A stretch of DNA of 64,000 bases from Scedosporium boydii (lineage: Eukaryota > Ascomycota > Sordariomycetes > Microascales > Microascaceae). Shown piece after piece: positions 33,671 to 43,550 of this stretch; position 1 is the first letter of the stretch; every line of letters starts with the position of its first letter. Both the position numbers and the translations under genes were made by a program. Under the pieces are notes generated by a model, which worked only from the letters and a program-made list of their open reading frames with translations, had not been told where the DNA came from and made no database searches. The stretch spans positions 1 through 64,000 of the forward strand of contig NJFT01000026.1 in the NCBI GenBank assembly GCA_002221725.1, in the 5' to 3' direction.

Positions 33671-34347
33671 CTAAGCCATGGCGTGCTCTGCTTGAGAGGG
33701 AGGCATAGGTGCCTACAAAGTCATAAACGTCAGTATGAGCGTTCCAGAGTGCAGTCTAGAGGTAAAAGGGAGAGGGGCTGGTAACTCACCTCGAGCCTAG
33801 TGTTACCCGCAAAGTACTTTCCAATACCAATACCAACGCCCTCGATAACAGCCAACAGCACCGCACAACCAATGGCACCGTTCCTCATCGCCTTGTAACC
33901 ACCTCGCACGGCGAGAGCACCACCCGTGAAGAAGCCGGCGATGATGGCATTGTAAGGATCCTCCTTCTTCCTGATGCCCTTGACGGCGCAGTCGAAGGTA
34001 GAGAAGAGACCACCCCACACGCCGAAGTTACCGCCGAGGACGGGAGCACGTAGCTTGATGGCGGTGATGGCGCCCGCGCGGCGCTCGCCGTAGGGGCTGT
34101 TTCGGAAACCTTTTACGCCGTGCCAGATGGTACCACCGATGGCCTGGAAACAAAAGGAAGCAGGTTAGCTTTTCTGCGAAGTTGGCAATAGCGCGTGAAA
34201 GATCGATGATGAAGAGGTAGGTGTAATTCGCTTCCTCCCGTCGAAAGCTGATGGATTCTGGGGGCTCAAGATACTTACGCCCATACAGAAAGCACCGCCA
34301 AAGTCATTAAGGATGACCCAGGGGCAGGGATCTCGCTCGTGATTCAT
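33671..34347 (-). CDS. TIM17: Mitochondrial import inner membrane translocase subunit Tim17
   Basis: Tim17 is a core channel subunit of the TIM23 complex, which brings presequence proteins across the mitochondrial inner membrane. Three exons (34347-34279, 34143-33790 and 33712-33671, minus strand) join in frame to 154 residues; yeast Tim17 has 158. The N-terminus [20 protein letters not shown] is characteristic, followed by [18 protein letters not shown] and the glycine-rich helices of the PRAT family. The conserved cysteines Cys8 and the one in STFDCAVKG are present. The short last exon encodes [13 protein letters not shown]. All three splice junctions have standard signals (GTAAGT, GTGAGT; TTTCCAG, TTGTAG). 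The start ATG is at 34345-34347. Identification is firm. Confidence 0.95.
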
Positions 34348-35047
34348 ATTGTCGGTATTAGGGCGAATATATCACCTGTGAATTATATATGTATGGGACA
34401 GTAACGAGATGGTGATGCGACAGGGACGATGGCGTCGGGATCTGTCAACTTCGTCGTCTGGGTTGTGCTTGGGGGTGGTTGCGTCGTGATAGTTGATAAG
34501 GAGGGAGCTTTTTTTTTTTTCTTGGGAAGGTTATCGAAAATTCGAGAGGAAAATTTGTCGGGTGTTCGGGAAAACTGCTCAAGGCGCGTGGCGTCACTGG
34601 TCCTTGGCAGCCCCAGGTGCTGACAAGTGAACGTCCAAGGATGCATATTACGTAATTGCACAATCTCGGTGGACGCCGGTGAGAAACAATCTCTACAATT
34701 GCACATCGCGGAGTAGGCGAACCCTTGACGGATCGCCCTAATAACTCTTGAACTTTCTTTTTTTTTTTCCTTCTTTATTGTACTGTTTTCTGTTCCTCGT
34801 TGACCGATTGAAATTAAAGGAGAACGAACGAATTGTAGCGGATAAAATAAGAAGGACAAAGTAGTCTTGTTACAAGATCCTCACCATGCTTGGCTTTTAC
34901 AGATACTTGGTGCGGGAAAAAATATCTTGAAGAGAATTCGGTTCCTTGTGGGTTTTATGTCTATTGATCTATGCTTTTTCATCCCTTGGTGTTCAATTCT
35001 TGGTGTTCAATTTGGCAATTCTAGATTTACAGTTGATCAATTGATGC
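34348..35047. other. Intergenic, promoter of TIM17 and 3' region of the GPI protein gene
   Basis: The stretch contains A/T homopolymers near 34511 and 34757. No coding frame is convincing. Confidence 0.4.
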
Positions 35048-35647
35048 TTAGAGCAAAGCCATCGCACCCGCAAAGCCAGCGACCAAGAGACCACCAACAA
35101 GCGACGTGCTCATCACCGCGGCCCCGGAACCACCTAATTGTTGTTAGCAGATCAACATCCACGGCTTCGGTCTATCCGTGGAATTAAACTCACCATCCTT
35201 ACCAGCCCCAGAAGATCCGGAGCCAGTCTCGGAAGAATTACCATTCTTCCCACCAGCACTGCCAGTCCCGTTCGCCGAGGGAGTAGGAACGGCGCTAGTC
35301 TGAGCATCACCAGACTCCGAGCTCTCAGCACCAGCGCTAGTCTCCGCGGGCTCGGGAGCCTCAGAGGTGCTAGTAGGCAGGAACTTGGGCGAGTAAGTCT
35401 CGGTGCCCTTGTAGGCAGCACATCCGGGGACGGTGGTTTTGGGAGGAGCGCGGCCGCCACCGCAGTCGAGGAGCTCGCAGATCTCACCCGTGTCGGGGAG
35501 GTAGTAGACGAGGGTGGTGTAAACGGAGTTTTCGCCGCGGTTGGTGACGGTGGTGACGATGTTGGTGGTGACGCAGCCGCCAATGTCGGTCTTTGCGAGG
35601 GCGGTGGTGGCCAGGAGGGCCGAGAGGACGAAGTGCTTGAAGGCCAT
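35048..35647 (-). CDS. Small secreted protein, probably GPI-anchored
   Basis: Two exons (35647-35194 and 35133-35048, minus strand) join in frame to 179 residues. Residues 1-18 form a signal peptide ending TTALA. The mature region begins KTDIGGCVTTNIVTTVTNRG and has four cysteines (CVTT, CELLDC and GCAAY), so a small disulfide-bonded domain of about 65 residues is likely. A Ser/Thr/Gly/Asn-rich linker follows, and the C-terminal exon supplies GSGAAVMSTSLVGGLLVAG and more hydrophobic residues, fitting a GPI attachment signal. Without this second exon the protein would lose its anchor signal, which supports the splice model (donor GTGAGT, acceptor AATTAG). The function is unknown; a cell-wall or surface protein is inferred. 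Confidence 0.88.
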
Positions 35648-36324
35648 GGTGCTTTTTTGTTGAAGTTGAAGGACACGTTTGATATTTTTGGTTTCTTTTC
35701 TTTTAAGCGAGTGACTGGCTGTGAAAAGGAATGGACAGCTCTTGCAAAGATCGAAGATCAGAGAGAGCCAAGGTTCTTATGGGAAGGGCGAGAACTATGA
35801 AGGAGAAAGAAGTGAAGTGGAACTGAAAGATTCGTTCGACACGCTTGCTTTTATTGCTCCCTAATGTATCCACCAAAAGCGCCGAGATACCCGTTTCAGT
35901 GGTAAAAGCTTCTGGTGACACAGCCCCTTTAGACAGTGCTCCAGCGCGTCGGTTCTCGTATGACACAGGGCGATCCCCTATTCACCAATTTATCAGGCTC
36001 CCTTGAGTTGCGGGACTGAATCCAATCAAATCTCACAGTTTTCTCCATCTCATTTCGGAAAGGGAATGAGATGCCGTTTTGGTGCCACAGGAAAAAAGCT
36101 TGGCCTCCTTCCAACTCCACCACTCCACAAGGATCAAGTGTCGCACCAAACCCCAAGCGTGGTGCTAACGTCGTGTTTCGTGATCTTACATTCCGATTAT
36201 CCATAACCTCGATGCTTCGTCATCATCTTCACAGTCGATTCCGGGTCTCCGAGTTCTCTCCATGTATTGGTTGCCGATCTATCCTCGACCTAAGGGCCTA
36301 CAAGTGCATGAATGACTTGGAGTC
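35648..36324. other. Intergenic, promoter of the GPI protein gene
   Basis: No gene is supported. Part of it may belong to the 5' end of the relic that starts near 36325. Confidence 0.35.
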
Positions 36325-36798
36325 TTGGAATCAAAACGAAGCAAAGGTACGGTTCCTGAGAACTTTGCATTGCCAGAATACGCAAGACTTGTTTTATCCG
36401 CCAGCCTTCATGTCCCAATCTACTTTGTACACATCTCGAAGCGCGGTACAATTCCAATTCCTCTCAACGCAGCGTTCGTTAAGGCGGATGATGTAGCGTT
36501 CATGTCTGCGTACTCGAGTTCATGGAGACGACATGCGTGAGGGACGGATTCCAGCTGAAGAATGGGAGCCTGGATTTGCATCGAAGCTATGTTACGTTGA
36601 TGATCGTCTGAATTTCGCTTGGTGCTACGGTGCTAATCAAGTTCAATTCTTCCGCGATGTGGTTGTATTTGACCGATCTCACTGGGATGTCTAGAGGCGG
36701 GCTCTGTATGTTGAGTTCAGTAGGCAGAATATTGTTTCCGGGTCTAGGCCGGACTTAGAGACAGAGATCAGGCTCATTGTCAATGTAGAGAGGCATTG
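36325..36798 (+). pseudogene. Frameshifted relic of a fungal gene, family uncertain
   Basis: A plus-strand frame at 36325-36540 has protein-like segments (YARLVLSASLHVPIYFVHIS, then PLNAAFVKADDVAFMSAYSS) and stops after SSSWRRHA. One base shift away, from 36533, a second frame continues smoothly: MREGRIPAEEWEPGFASK, then VDDRLNFAWCYGANQVQFF and VVVFDRSHWDV. A TAG follows at about 36692, after which the same frame stays open for over 30 codons (RRALYVEFSRQNIV) to 36798. The pattern suggests a gene with one frameshift and one premature stop and no clear start. It may belong to the F-box or 2EXR-type fungal proteins, but that is a guess. Confidence 0.45.
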
Positions 36799-37539
36799 AC
36801 GGTCTAATTCTTAGTTGTGTCGTCCACTAAGCAAGGCCCACCCCATCACGATGAAAGTGGCAGCATTTTCGGAGGAGAATAAAAAGTCGAGGAAACGGGG
36901 GCCTTGGGGTTTTATACGATGACTTCTATATAATCAGCTTCCATAGACAGATGCATTAAGGTAATTCCTCAAAAGTCAATTAATATTAGGCGCCCTTGAT
37001 ATTCGATGTTTCTAGACTTCGTCCCTCAACCGTAAGGCAAACAGACGTTGTCTCATTGTCTCACGAGAAGCTCGCGTCATTGGACCCCTCAATTCTTGGA
37101 GATGCCCAATCTCCCAACCCATTTCACCCCGCCATCTTGTCGCACTCTTGTCGCAGTCGTCAACACGGACAAGGCAGAAGAAGCAAGCAGCTTGAGAATC
37201 CCATGATGATATATTGGAGAGAAGAGGGAAGGTGCAGCCGGAGTCCAAGAAAATTCAAAGGAAGGCGCGTCATGACAATTTGATGATGAGGCGATTGCTC
37301 TTAGTTCCGCCTTCCTGCTTCTTCCTCAGGTCAACGTCGAAATGATAATTCCCAAACACTTTTGCAGTCCAGTCGCTCGCCCTCTCTCGCCCTCTCTCGA
37401 CCTGCCCTTTTCTTCAACTTCACCCATACCCCATCTCATATTACATCTCGCATCACACCACGCATAAATAATTTCCAATTTCATTTCCCCTCAGGCCTCT
37501 CCCTTTGCGTCTTCAGCTTTTAAGCATGTGCCGAGCAAG
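36799..37539. other. Promoter and leader region of the helicase gene
   Basis: The last 200 bases are rich in C and T, including a repeated CGCCCTCTCT unit near 37377-37400. No coding frame is convincing. A spliced upstream exon for the helicase cannot be ruled out. Confidence 0.4.
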
Positions 37540-40437
37540 ATGGACTGGAACTCCTCTTTTAAGCCTTCCTGGAAATCGAGGGCCATCCCCATTATCGATC
37601 CCCGATCCAGACAGGAGAAATTAGCCCCAAGGCCACGGAAACCGAACTTGATCCTCGGCCGTCCACCCATATCGGCTGGCGAACAAGTACAAAAGCCACC
37701 AATTCCCGATGGTCAAGTTCTTTTCAATATGAAGGGTCTTAGTCCCGTTTCCATCACTCCTGTTTCCGGCAGCAGTGACACCTCCCCTGGAGATGAAGAC
37801 ATAAAGCAAGCCTTCGATGTCTATGCGACGCCGTTCGTTCCCGAGGCTCTCAAGTTAATCAATCACCTCCCAGGTGTCGAGGTTAATACTCCCCCCGCGA
37901 GACAAATTGCCTGGGCAAGGCATTCTTCAATAATGTTCGAGTCTGGCCTCCAGATAAGTCTCGCCCATCCGCCTTTGCCTATACCCGTCGGTACTCCCTA
38001 TCCCCCCCTCGGGTTACTTGACACCGCGTCGTACGAGTCGCACTTTTTTCATCACTTAAACCAAGAACTTGAATCCCAGAGAAAAATGAACGCGGTATAT
38101 TCCGTATATAACCAGAAGATCACGGCGCGACCCAACGGCGAATACGCCTCGGCCAACTGTGTATTGAGCGTACCCGGCCTGAAGGAGAATGCGCCGTTCC
38201 TCGAAGAAGACGATGTCGTTGAGCTTCGCCAGCTAGTTTATGATGCAGATGGGAAGCTCTGTAGTACAGACAAGTACATCGCCGAGTCCAGGCCCCGGTC
38301 GGACATGTACCCCAGCTTGCGCAACGTGCCGGGATGGACAGGCGTGATCTACCGCGCTAGGGTCATTGCAGTGAGAAGGGTTGAAGAAAAGGTGACGCTC
38401 AAGGTCGCGGAGCTTGCAAAGAACTACGGTGGTGGCGGTTCCTGGCACTTGCCGAATGCCGCGAAGGAGATCCATGTCAATGTGCAATTTCCTGCCTCTA
38501 CACGAAGGCATGAAGATATGATGCTTGTTCTGCGCCTCGTCCAACTTGCTCTGATTCTAGGAGAAACTATCCAAGAAAGACCGCGCGAGACGCAACTGAG
38601 ACCTGTCCATGAGCCCGCATGGCTTCAAGCTATGCTGTTTCCGACGGAAAGAAATGGGAGTCTTCAGACGCGGCTTCACAGAGGCAAGTTTCGACAACAG
38701 TTCTTCGATGAAGAGCTCAACTGGGAACAAAAGAAAGCTGTACAAGCTATTTGCGAGCGGAGCTATGGCTCCATGCCCTACCTTGTTTCGGGACCACCCG
38801 GAACCGGGAAGACAAAAACTATCATCGAGATAGCCCTGCAGCTGCTGAAGCGAGCTGAGGGAGGGGAGGTGCAGCCGCACATATTACTCTGTGCCCCATC
38901 GGAGAATGCTACTGATACCCTGGCCATCAGGCTACGAGATCATTTCCGACCCGGAGAACTTCTGCGCTTGAATCGGCCAACCCGTACATTCGCCGAAGTG
39001 CCCGGGACCATTCTCCATTTCTGCTACACAAGAGAAAGCGCATTTGATCTACCGCCACTCCACGACTTGTTAAAGTACAAGGTGGTGGTCACTAGCTGTC
39101 AAGACGCAGCCCTTTTAGTTCGAACGAGAGCGACGAATGTGGATATTTCTAGGCTCAGAAAGGACATGGGTCATCTGCTTGGCATTGGAGTCCACGAAGC
39201 TCAGAAACCGCACTGGACAGCGCTGCTCATGGATGAAGCGGCCCAAGCAATGGAACCTGAGGCGCTGATCCCATTAATGGTTGCTGCGCCTCCGCCAAAT
39301 GTCGATTCCCCGCCCCCCGTCTTTGTCATGGTTGGTGACCAATACCAGCTAAGCCCACGTACCTCCCTGCCATTCTCGCCCCTCAAAGAGTCCCTCTTTG
39401 CTCGCCTTTTCGAGAGGCCAGTATATAAAAACCATCCGCTGGCACGAGGCAACGGAGAAGAGCCGCCGGTTCTCAAGCCTTCGATGCTCCCCATCGCAGC
39501 GCCACCATTTACGAATTTGTTCCGGAATTACAGGTCTCATTCGGCCATTCTGGCAGTACCATCGTCTCTGTTTTACTACGATACCTTGGAGCCGGAGGCT
39601 GTTGGCACAGACAGGCTTAGGAGCTGGCAGGAATGGAAGGGCCGACGATGGCCCGTCCTGTTCCACCACAACGAGGCAAATGACGAGCTTGAAGGGGATG
39701 GCGGTGGATGGTACAACGTCGAGGAGATTCGGATTGCCATGGATTATGCTGCGTCCCTCCATGCTTCTGGCCTCGTGGCGAAGAAGGACATTTGCATCAT
39801 GAGCCCCTTCAGGGCGCAAGTCATGCGACTGCGAAAGGAGCTTAGACGCCGGGACGCTGGCAGCTTACATGGAGTCAACGTAGGTCCAACGGAGGCGTAC
39901 CAAGGCCTCGAGTACGACATGGTCATTCTATGCACGACGCGGGCGCGAGAGAGGTTCCTAAGGAAGGACCAAGAGGTCGGATGGGGCATCGTTGGAAATG
40001 CCAACGCCATGAATGTAGCGCTTACGAGGGCCAAATACGGTCTTATCGTGATTGGAAGGCGGGAGATACTTGCGACGGATCCCAACTGGACGGGATTTCT
40101 CGAGTTTTGTGACCGCAACGCGCTCGTGTCGTCCTCGATTCCTGATGGCGGCGGCGAGGAGGCTACCGCGGTTACAGAGCCGAAGACGCAACAACAACAA
40201 CAAAGTCGAGAAAATGACGCTAATGGTAGGAGACTAGACGGTGGCCGGAAGATCAAGGTGACGCACAAGTTTACGAGGTTGGAAAAGGTTCTGCTCGCTC
40301 AGGAGACGGAGTTGGAAAGACCAATTGGATCAAGGGCGCTTGGTGGTGTGAAGGTGGAGGACGACGAGATGTGGACGAATGAGAGGCATGGCTTGACGGA
40401 GGATGGCGATTTCGACGATGGTGAAAGCGGCAACTAG
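37540..40437 (+). CDS. Superfamily-1 RNA/DNA helicase, Mov10/Upf1-like
   Basis: This uninterrupted frame has its first in-frame ATG at 37540 and encodes 965 residues. The helicase core shows all signature motifs: Walker A GPPGTGKTKT at 418, motif II DEAAQAMEPE at 565, motif III GDQYQLSP at 599, motif V EAYQGLEYD at 785 and motif VI VALTRAKYG at 826. DEAAQ and the spacing are typical of the Upf1-like family. The N-terminal 400 residues (YSVYNQKITARPNGEYASAN, then a VLSVPGL stretch) resemble the accessory region of Mov10/Sde3 helicases, which act in RNA silencing and RNA turnover. A role like that of S. pombe Hrr1 or Neurospora SAD-3 is possible but not shown. The C-terminus after residue 860 is low-complexity, with a QQQQQ run. 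The frame may extend upstream through an unseen exon. Confidence 0.9.
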   Translation: MDWNSSFKPSWKSRAIPIIDPRSRQEKLAPRPRKPNLILGRPPISAGEQVQKPPIPDGQVLFNMKGLSPVSITPVSGSSDTSPGDEDIKQAFDVYATPFVPEALKLINHLPGVEVNTPPARQIAWARHSSIMFESGLQISLAHPPLPIPVGTPYPPLGLLDTASYESHFFHHLNQELESQRKMNAVYSVYNQKITARPNGEYASANCVLSVPGLKENAPFLEEDDVVELRQLVYDADGKLCSTDKYIAESRPRSDMYPSLRNVPGWTGVIYRARVIAVRRVEEKVTLKVAELAKNYGGGGSWHLPNAAKEIHVNVQFPASTRRHEDMMLVLRLVQLALILGETIQERPRETQLRPVHEPAWLQAMLFPTERNGSLQTRLHRGKFRQQFFDEELNWEQKKAVQAICERSYGSMPYLVSGPPGTGKTKTIIEIALQLLKRAEGGEVQPHILLCAPSENATDTLAIRLRDHFRPGELLRLNRPTRTFAEVPGTILHFCYTRESAFDLPPLHDLLKYKVVVTSCQDAALLVRTRATNVDISRLRKDMGHLLGIGVHEAQKPHWTALLMDEAAQAMEPEALIPLMVAAPPPNVDSPPPVFVMVGDQYQLSPRTSLPFSPLKESLFARLFERPVYKNHPLARGNGEEPPVLKPSMLPIAAPPFTNLFRNYRSHSAILAVPSSLFYYDTLEPEAVGTDRLRSWQEWKGRRWPVLFHHNEANDELEGDGGGWYNVEEIRIAMDYAASLHASGLVAKKDICIMSPFRAQVMRLRKELRRRDAGSLHGVNVGPTEAYQGLEYDMVILCTTRARERFLRKDQEVGWGIVGNANAMNVALTRAKYGLIVIGRREILATDPNWTGFLEFCDRNALVSSSIPDGGGEEATAVTEPKTQQQQQSRENDANGRRLDGGRKIKVTHKFTRLEKVLLAQETELERPIGSRALGGVKVEDDEMWTNERHGLTEDGDFDDGESGN

Positions 40438-40643
40438 GGGAGCCGACCAGCTATTGCATTCTTCCGGCCTGTGTAAATTAGGTGTTTGGTGTTGGGTTTA
40501 CTGGTTTTGGGCATGTCATGAGATGATCAATTGAGCACTTTGAGGATTCAATCGTAGGAACCGATCGTGTAAACGTCTCGAGTGTGTGTGCATGTGCATG
40601 TCGCCGAATCTGGACAATTAAGGTCGGAAGCGGAGTGTCACTT

Positions 40644-40680
40644 CGTCCGTGTCCGTATCCGCGTCCGTGTCTGTGTCCGG
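40644..40680. repeat. Degenerate GTCCGT hexamer repeat
   Basis: About six copies of a GTCCGT-like unit lie in tandem, with single-base changes between copies. It is a short minisatellite between two genes. Confidence 0.7.
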
Positions 40681-40761
40681 TGCAACTAAAAGCTCAGGAC
40701 TTGGCTTTGGAATGTCTTGTCCCACCATCAAATTGAGTGTGAAGGGTGAATGCGAAGCTTG

Positions 40762-40777
40762 TACTTCGTACGAAGTA
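40762..40777. repeat. Perfect 16-base palindrome made of two overlapping TACTTCGTA motifs
   Basis: The sequence TACTTCGTACGAAGTA is its own reverse complement. It merges one copy of each orientation of the dispersed 9-mer and lies about 180 bases upstream of the AYR1 ATG. Confidence 0.85.
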
Positions 40778-40956
40778 GTGAATTCACGTCAAGCCTAAAC
40801 CTCGGCATCTCGCAATTTATTACACGCCAACACGCTCGTGTCTCGAAAAGCAAACCCCAAGCCTCAAACCTCTTTTCTTGTTCAGGCTCATCAATCAAAG
40901 TTTAAACCCCTGAAAATTCCTCTTATATCGGGGGAAATAAGATCCATCAAAAAAAG

Positions 40957-42124
40957 ATGCCTCCTCAACCTGGGCAGAAGACGGCGCTCATCACCGGGTG
41001 AGATTTTTCAACCCCCATTGCGCTCCTCATCGCAGAAGGGGAATGAAGCACGAGCTAACTGCGAGGAAAAATAGGTGCACGCCCGGTGGAATCGGCCATG
41101 CCATTGCTCTCAAGTTTCACGAGAAGGGTAAGGGGAATCGAACATTCTTCCTCTTCATTAACCTGCCGTAATTAATGCGATTGTTGTTCAGGCGTTCATG
41201 TCATCGTGACCGCGCGCAGGCCCGAGGTGCTCACTGAGATGGCCGCCATGGGCATGGATGCCATCAAGCTCGACGTCACCAGCGCCGAGAGCATCGCCGC
41301 GGCAAAGGTCGAAGTGGACAAGCTCACGGGCGGGAAGCTTGATTTCCTCGTCAACAACGCGTAGGATCCTTCCCCCTCTTCCCCACCCCCTCCCTCGCCT
41401 CTTTATCATCCCTATACCCCCGAGAAAAGGGGGGGGGGGAGAGAGAGAGAGAGAAAATGAGAGAGCCCTACTGACTCAAAGCAGCGGCTTAACTCACACC
41501 GTCCCCGCCACCGACATCGTCATGGACGACGTCCGCAACACCTTCGAAACCAACGTCTTCGCCGTAATGGCCATGGTCCAAGCCTTCATCCGGCCCCTGA
41601 TAGCAGCCAAGGGCCTCATCATCAACATCTCCTCCCTCTCCGCCCGCACCCCCTACTGCTTCGGCTCCGTCTACTGCGCCACCAAGGGCGCCATCGACGC
41701 CTACTCCCGCACGCTGCGCATCGAGCTCAAACCCTTCGGCGTGCGCGTCATGGTCGCCGTCACCGGAACGGTCCGGAGCAACATCGCCAGCAAGACGCAC
41801 CGCACCCTCCTGCCCAACTCGCTCTACGAGCCCGTGCGCGACATCTTCGAGTGGCGCCTCGTCTTCTCGCAGAATAACGGCACCGTCTCGACCGAGAAGT
41901 ACGCCGAGAAGCTCGTGAGCGCCGCGTTGAGGCGGCCCGGGTTTTTGGCCTGGTTGTTCGGCTGGGGCGGCGGTCCGCCCAAGTGGTTCTGGGCCGGGGG
42001 GTTCTCGACGCTCGCGTGGATCGGGTCGTTTTTTGGCGAGTGGTTGATGGATTTGTTTTGTGAGTATCGGTTTAAGATTCCGACTATGACGAGGAGGATT
42101 GAGGCTGCTAAGAAGACGAACTGA
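40957..42124 (+). CDS. AYR1: Short-chain dehydrogenase, Ayr1-like (1-acyl-DHAP reductase)
   Basis: In yeast, Ayr1 reduces 1-acyl-dihydroxyacetone phosphate with NADPH on lipid droplets and the ER, an early step of phosphatidate synthesis. Four exons (40957-40997, 41075-41127, 41192-41360 and 41485-42124) join in frame to 300 residues; yeast Ayr1 has 297. The nucleotide-binding motif TGCTPGGIG is at 13-21, NNAG at 86-89, and the catalytic residues are Ser138, Tyr151 and Lys155 (SVYCATKG). The stretch GLTHTVPATDI after NNA is typical of Ayr1-type enzymes. A hydrophobic C-terminal region (WFWAGGFSTLAWIGSFFGEW) may anchor it to lipid droplets. The third intron contains a G11 run and a GA microsatellite. 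Neighbour 42474-43550 is convergent. Confidence 0.93.
41429..41454. repeat. G11 run followed by GA microsatellite in AYR1 intron 3
   Basis: An 11-base G run passes into about seven GA repeats. It lies wholly inside the intron at 41361-41484, shortly before the acceptor. Confidence 0.85.
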
Positions 42125-42473
42125 GGGAAGATGGGAAAGGGGGGCTTTGTGGGGGTTGGAGGTTTTGTGTTGTAGCTATATCTGTATGTTTTATGCGATT
42201 TTTACGAGTTCTGAGCGTAAAGCTCCCGATTCCTTTTTTTTATCAAGAATTATTTGTATTTCGTCTATTTTCGACGCTGCTTCGCTCCGCTCTCCAAAAC
42301 ATGAATCCGTAACGCCGCCCATGCATGTACATATGTACTTATGGTATAACCCAAAAAAGAAGGATAACGCCAAAGAAACCCAGCGAGTCCATATGTATGT
42401 CCCAAAAGAAGAATTAAAAAAAGAAAGAATCATAAATCAATCCACATCAAATACCACACCAAAGCCTCAGTCT
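42125..42473. other. Shared 3' region of convergent genes
   Basis: This AT-rich spacer lies between the stop codons of AYR1 and the Mid2/SKG6-like gene. Nothing else was recognised. Confidence 0.5.
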
Positions 42474-43550
42474 CTATAGATTCGATCCCGGCATCTCAGC
42501 AGGTCTCGGTAACGCGTTCCTCGGCCTATACTCCGCCGGCGTACTCGCCAGCTCATACACCCCATTCTGCGGATCATCCCGTCCGGCAACAGCCCCATCC
42601 TGGCTCGCCACGGCATGATATCCCGCCGGCGCCATCCAGGACTGCGCAGCGGCCTGCGGCTGTTGCGGAGGCGCAGGCATGTTCGGCTGCGGGCCCCATC
42701 CGGTCTGGGGATTCCACGCGGGCGTGGGAGACTCGTTCCACTGCTGCTGGGGCGGAGACATGCCCGTGGGCTTGCCGCCGCCGCCCGTGGTGAAGGAATC
42801 GGGGCCCCATGCGCCGGCGGAGTAGTTGTTCTGCGGGGACACGTCCTGCTTCCACTCGTTGTACCCGGGGGGGAACATGCTGGTGGCGGCGACGGAGTTG
42901 GCGCCTGAGTTCCGGCCCGAGAAGGTGGAGGGCTGCAAGCTGTGGCGGCCGAGCATGGGGTTCGCTTCCTCCTTGAACTCGTTGGCGGCGCGGCGGCGGC
43001 GATAGAGGAAGAAGGCGACCCCAGCGATGAGAGCGAGGCCCGCTACCGTGGCGCCCACAGCAATACCGATCTTCGCAGTCGTGGAAAGACCGCCATTGTT
43101 GTTGTCGCCCTTACCGGGGTCAGTGGTACTCGTCGGCTGGCCCGTCTCGGTAGCCGTAGGCGTCTGCGACGTCGTCGTCGACTTTGCGTCCTCGGCAGCC
43201 TTTTTCGCAATGTCGTTGAACTCGTCCTCGCTGATATCCATGGGCGTCTTGGACCCGTTGCAGTTGATGGCGAGCATGGTATAGGTCTCCTGGAGGTCGT
43301 CGGGGGAGCTCCGGCCGACGCAGCGGGCGGTGGAGGTGACGAAGCTGCCGCCGTCGGCGCAGAGGCAGGCGTTCATCTTGGGCACGGTCTCGCCGTTGCA
43401 GCCGGAGTTGCGGTCGGCCGTGTAGAGGCAGGCTTGGGCGCCCTTGGGGTAGGTGGTGAAGTCATTGGGGAAGCGGTCGGCGAGGGTGGTGGTTAGGAGG
43501 GTTGTGAGGGTGAGGAGGACGGGGAGGGGGAGGGGGAGCCGTATTAACAT
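42474..43550 (-). CDS. Single-pass membrane protein with cysteine ectodomain, Mid2/SKG6-like
   Basis: This single frame encodes 358 residues from the ATG at 43548-43550. Residues 1-24 are a signal peptide. The ectodomain has six cysteines (41, 51, 62, 64, 77, 97), then a Thr/Ser/Pro-rich stalk (about 123-150). One transmembrane helix follows at 161-183 (IGIAVGATVAGLALIAGVAF), with a basic stop-transfer RRRR just after it. The cytoplasmic tail is rich in Pro, Gln, Gly and Asn with several Trp. This layout is typical of fungal cell-wall stress sensors of the Mid2/SKG6 kind, but the cysteine domain is not a clear WSC domain. A role in sensing or anchoring at the cell wall is inference. It shares a convergent 3' region with AYR1. 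Confidence 0.85.
   Translation of the reverse strand: MLIRLPLPLPVLLTLTTLLTTTLADRFPNDFTTYPKGAQACLYTADRNSGCNGETVPKMNACLCADGGSFVTSTARCVGRSSPDDLQETYTMLAINCNGSKTPMDISEDEFNDIAKKAAEDAKSTTTSQTPTATETGQPTSTTDPGKGDNNNGGLSTTAKIGIAVGATVAGLALIAGVAFFLYRRRRAANEFKEEANPMLGRHSLQPSTFSGRNSGANSVAATSMFPPGYNEWKQDVSPQNNYSAGAWGPDSFTTGGGGKPTGMSPPQQQWNESPTPAWNPQTGWGPQPNMPAPPQQPQAAAQSWMAPAGYHAVASQDGAVAGRDDPQNGVYELASTPAEYRPRNALPRPAEMPGSNL

Larger units (their letters stand above)
40438..40956. other. Intergenic between the helicase and AYR1
   Basis: The region holds a degenerate hexamer repeat at 40644-40680 and a 16-base palindrome at 40762-40777. The last 100 bases are the AYR1 leader. Confidence 0.5.

Noticed and set aside
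35152..35676. Second minus-strand frame across the small GPI-protein gene
   Set aside because: It is an out-of-frame Ser/Pro-rich shadow of the real gene, which has a signal peptide and GPI signal.
35138..35800. Plus-strand frame of 220 codons
   Set aside because: It lies antisense to the small GPI-protein gene and shows only low-complexity Ala/Gly/Glu runs expected from the complement of its Ser/Thr codons.
39744..40268. Minus-strand frame of 174 codons
   Set aside because: It is antisense to the helicase motif V-VI region; the helicase is unambiguous.
42942..43496. Plus-strand frame of 184 codons
   Set aside because: It is the antisense shadow of the Mid2/SKG6-like gene and has Gly/Ala/Val-rich composition without domains.
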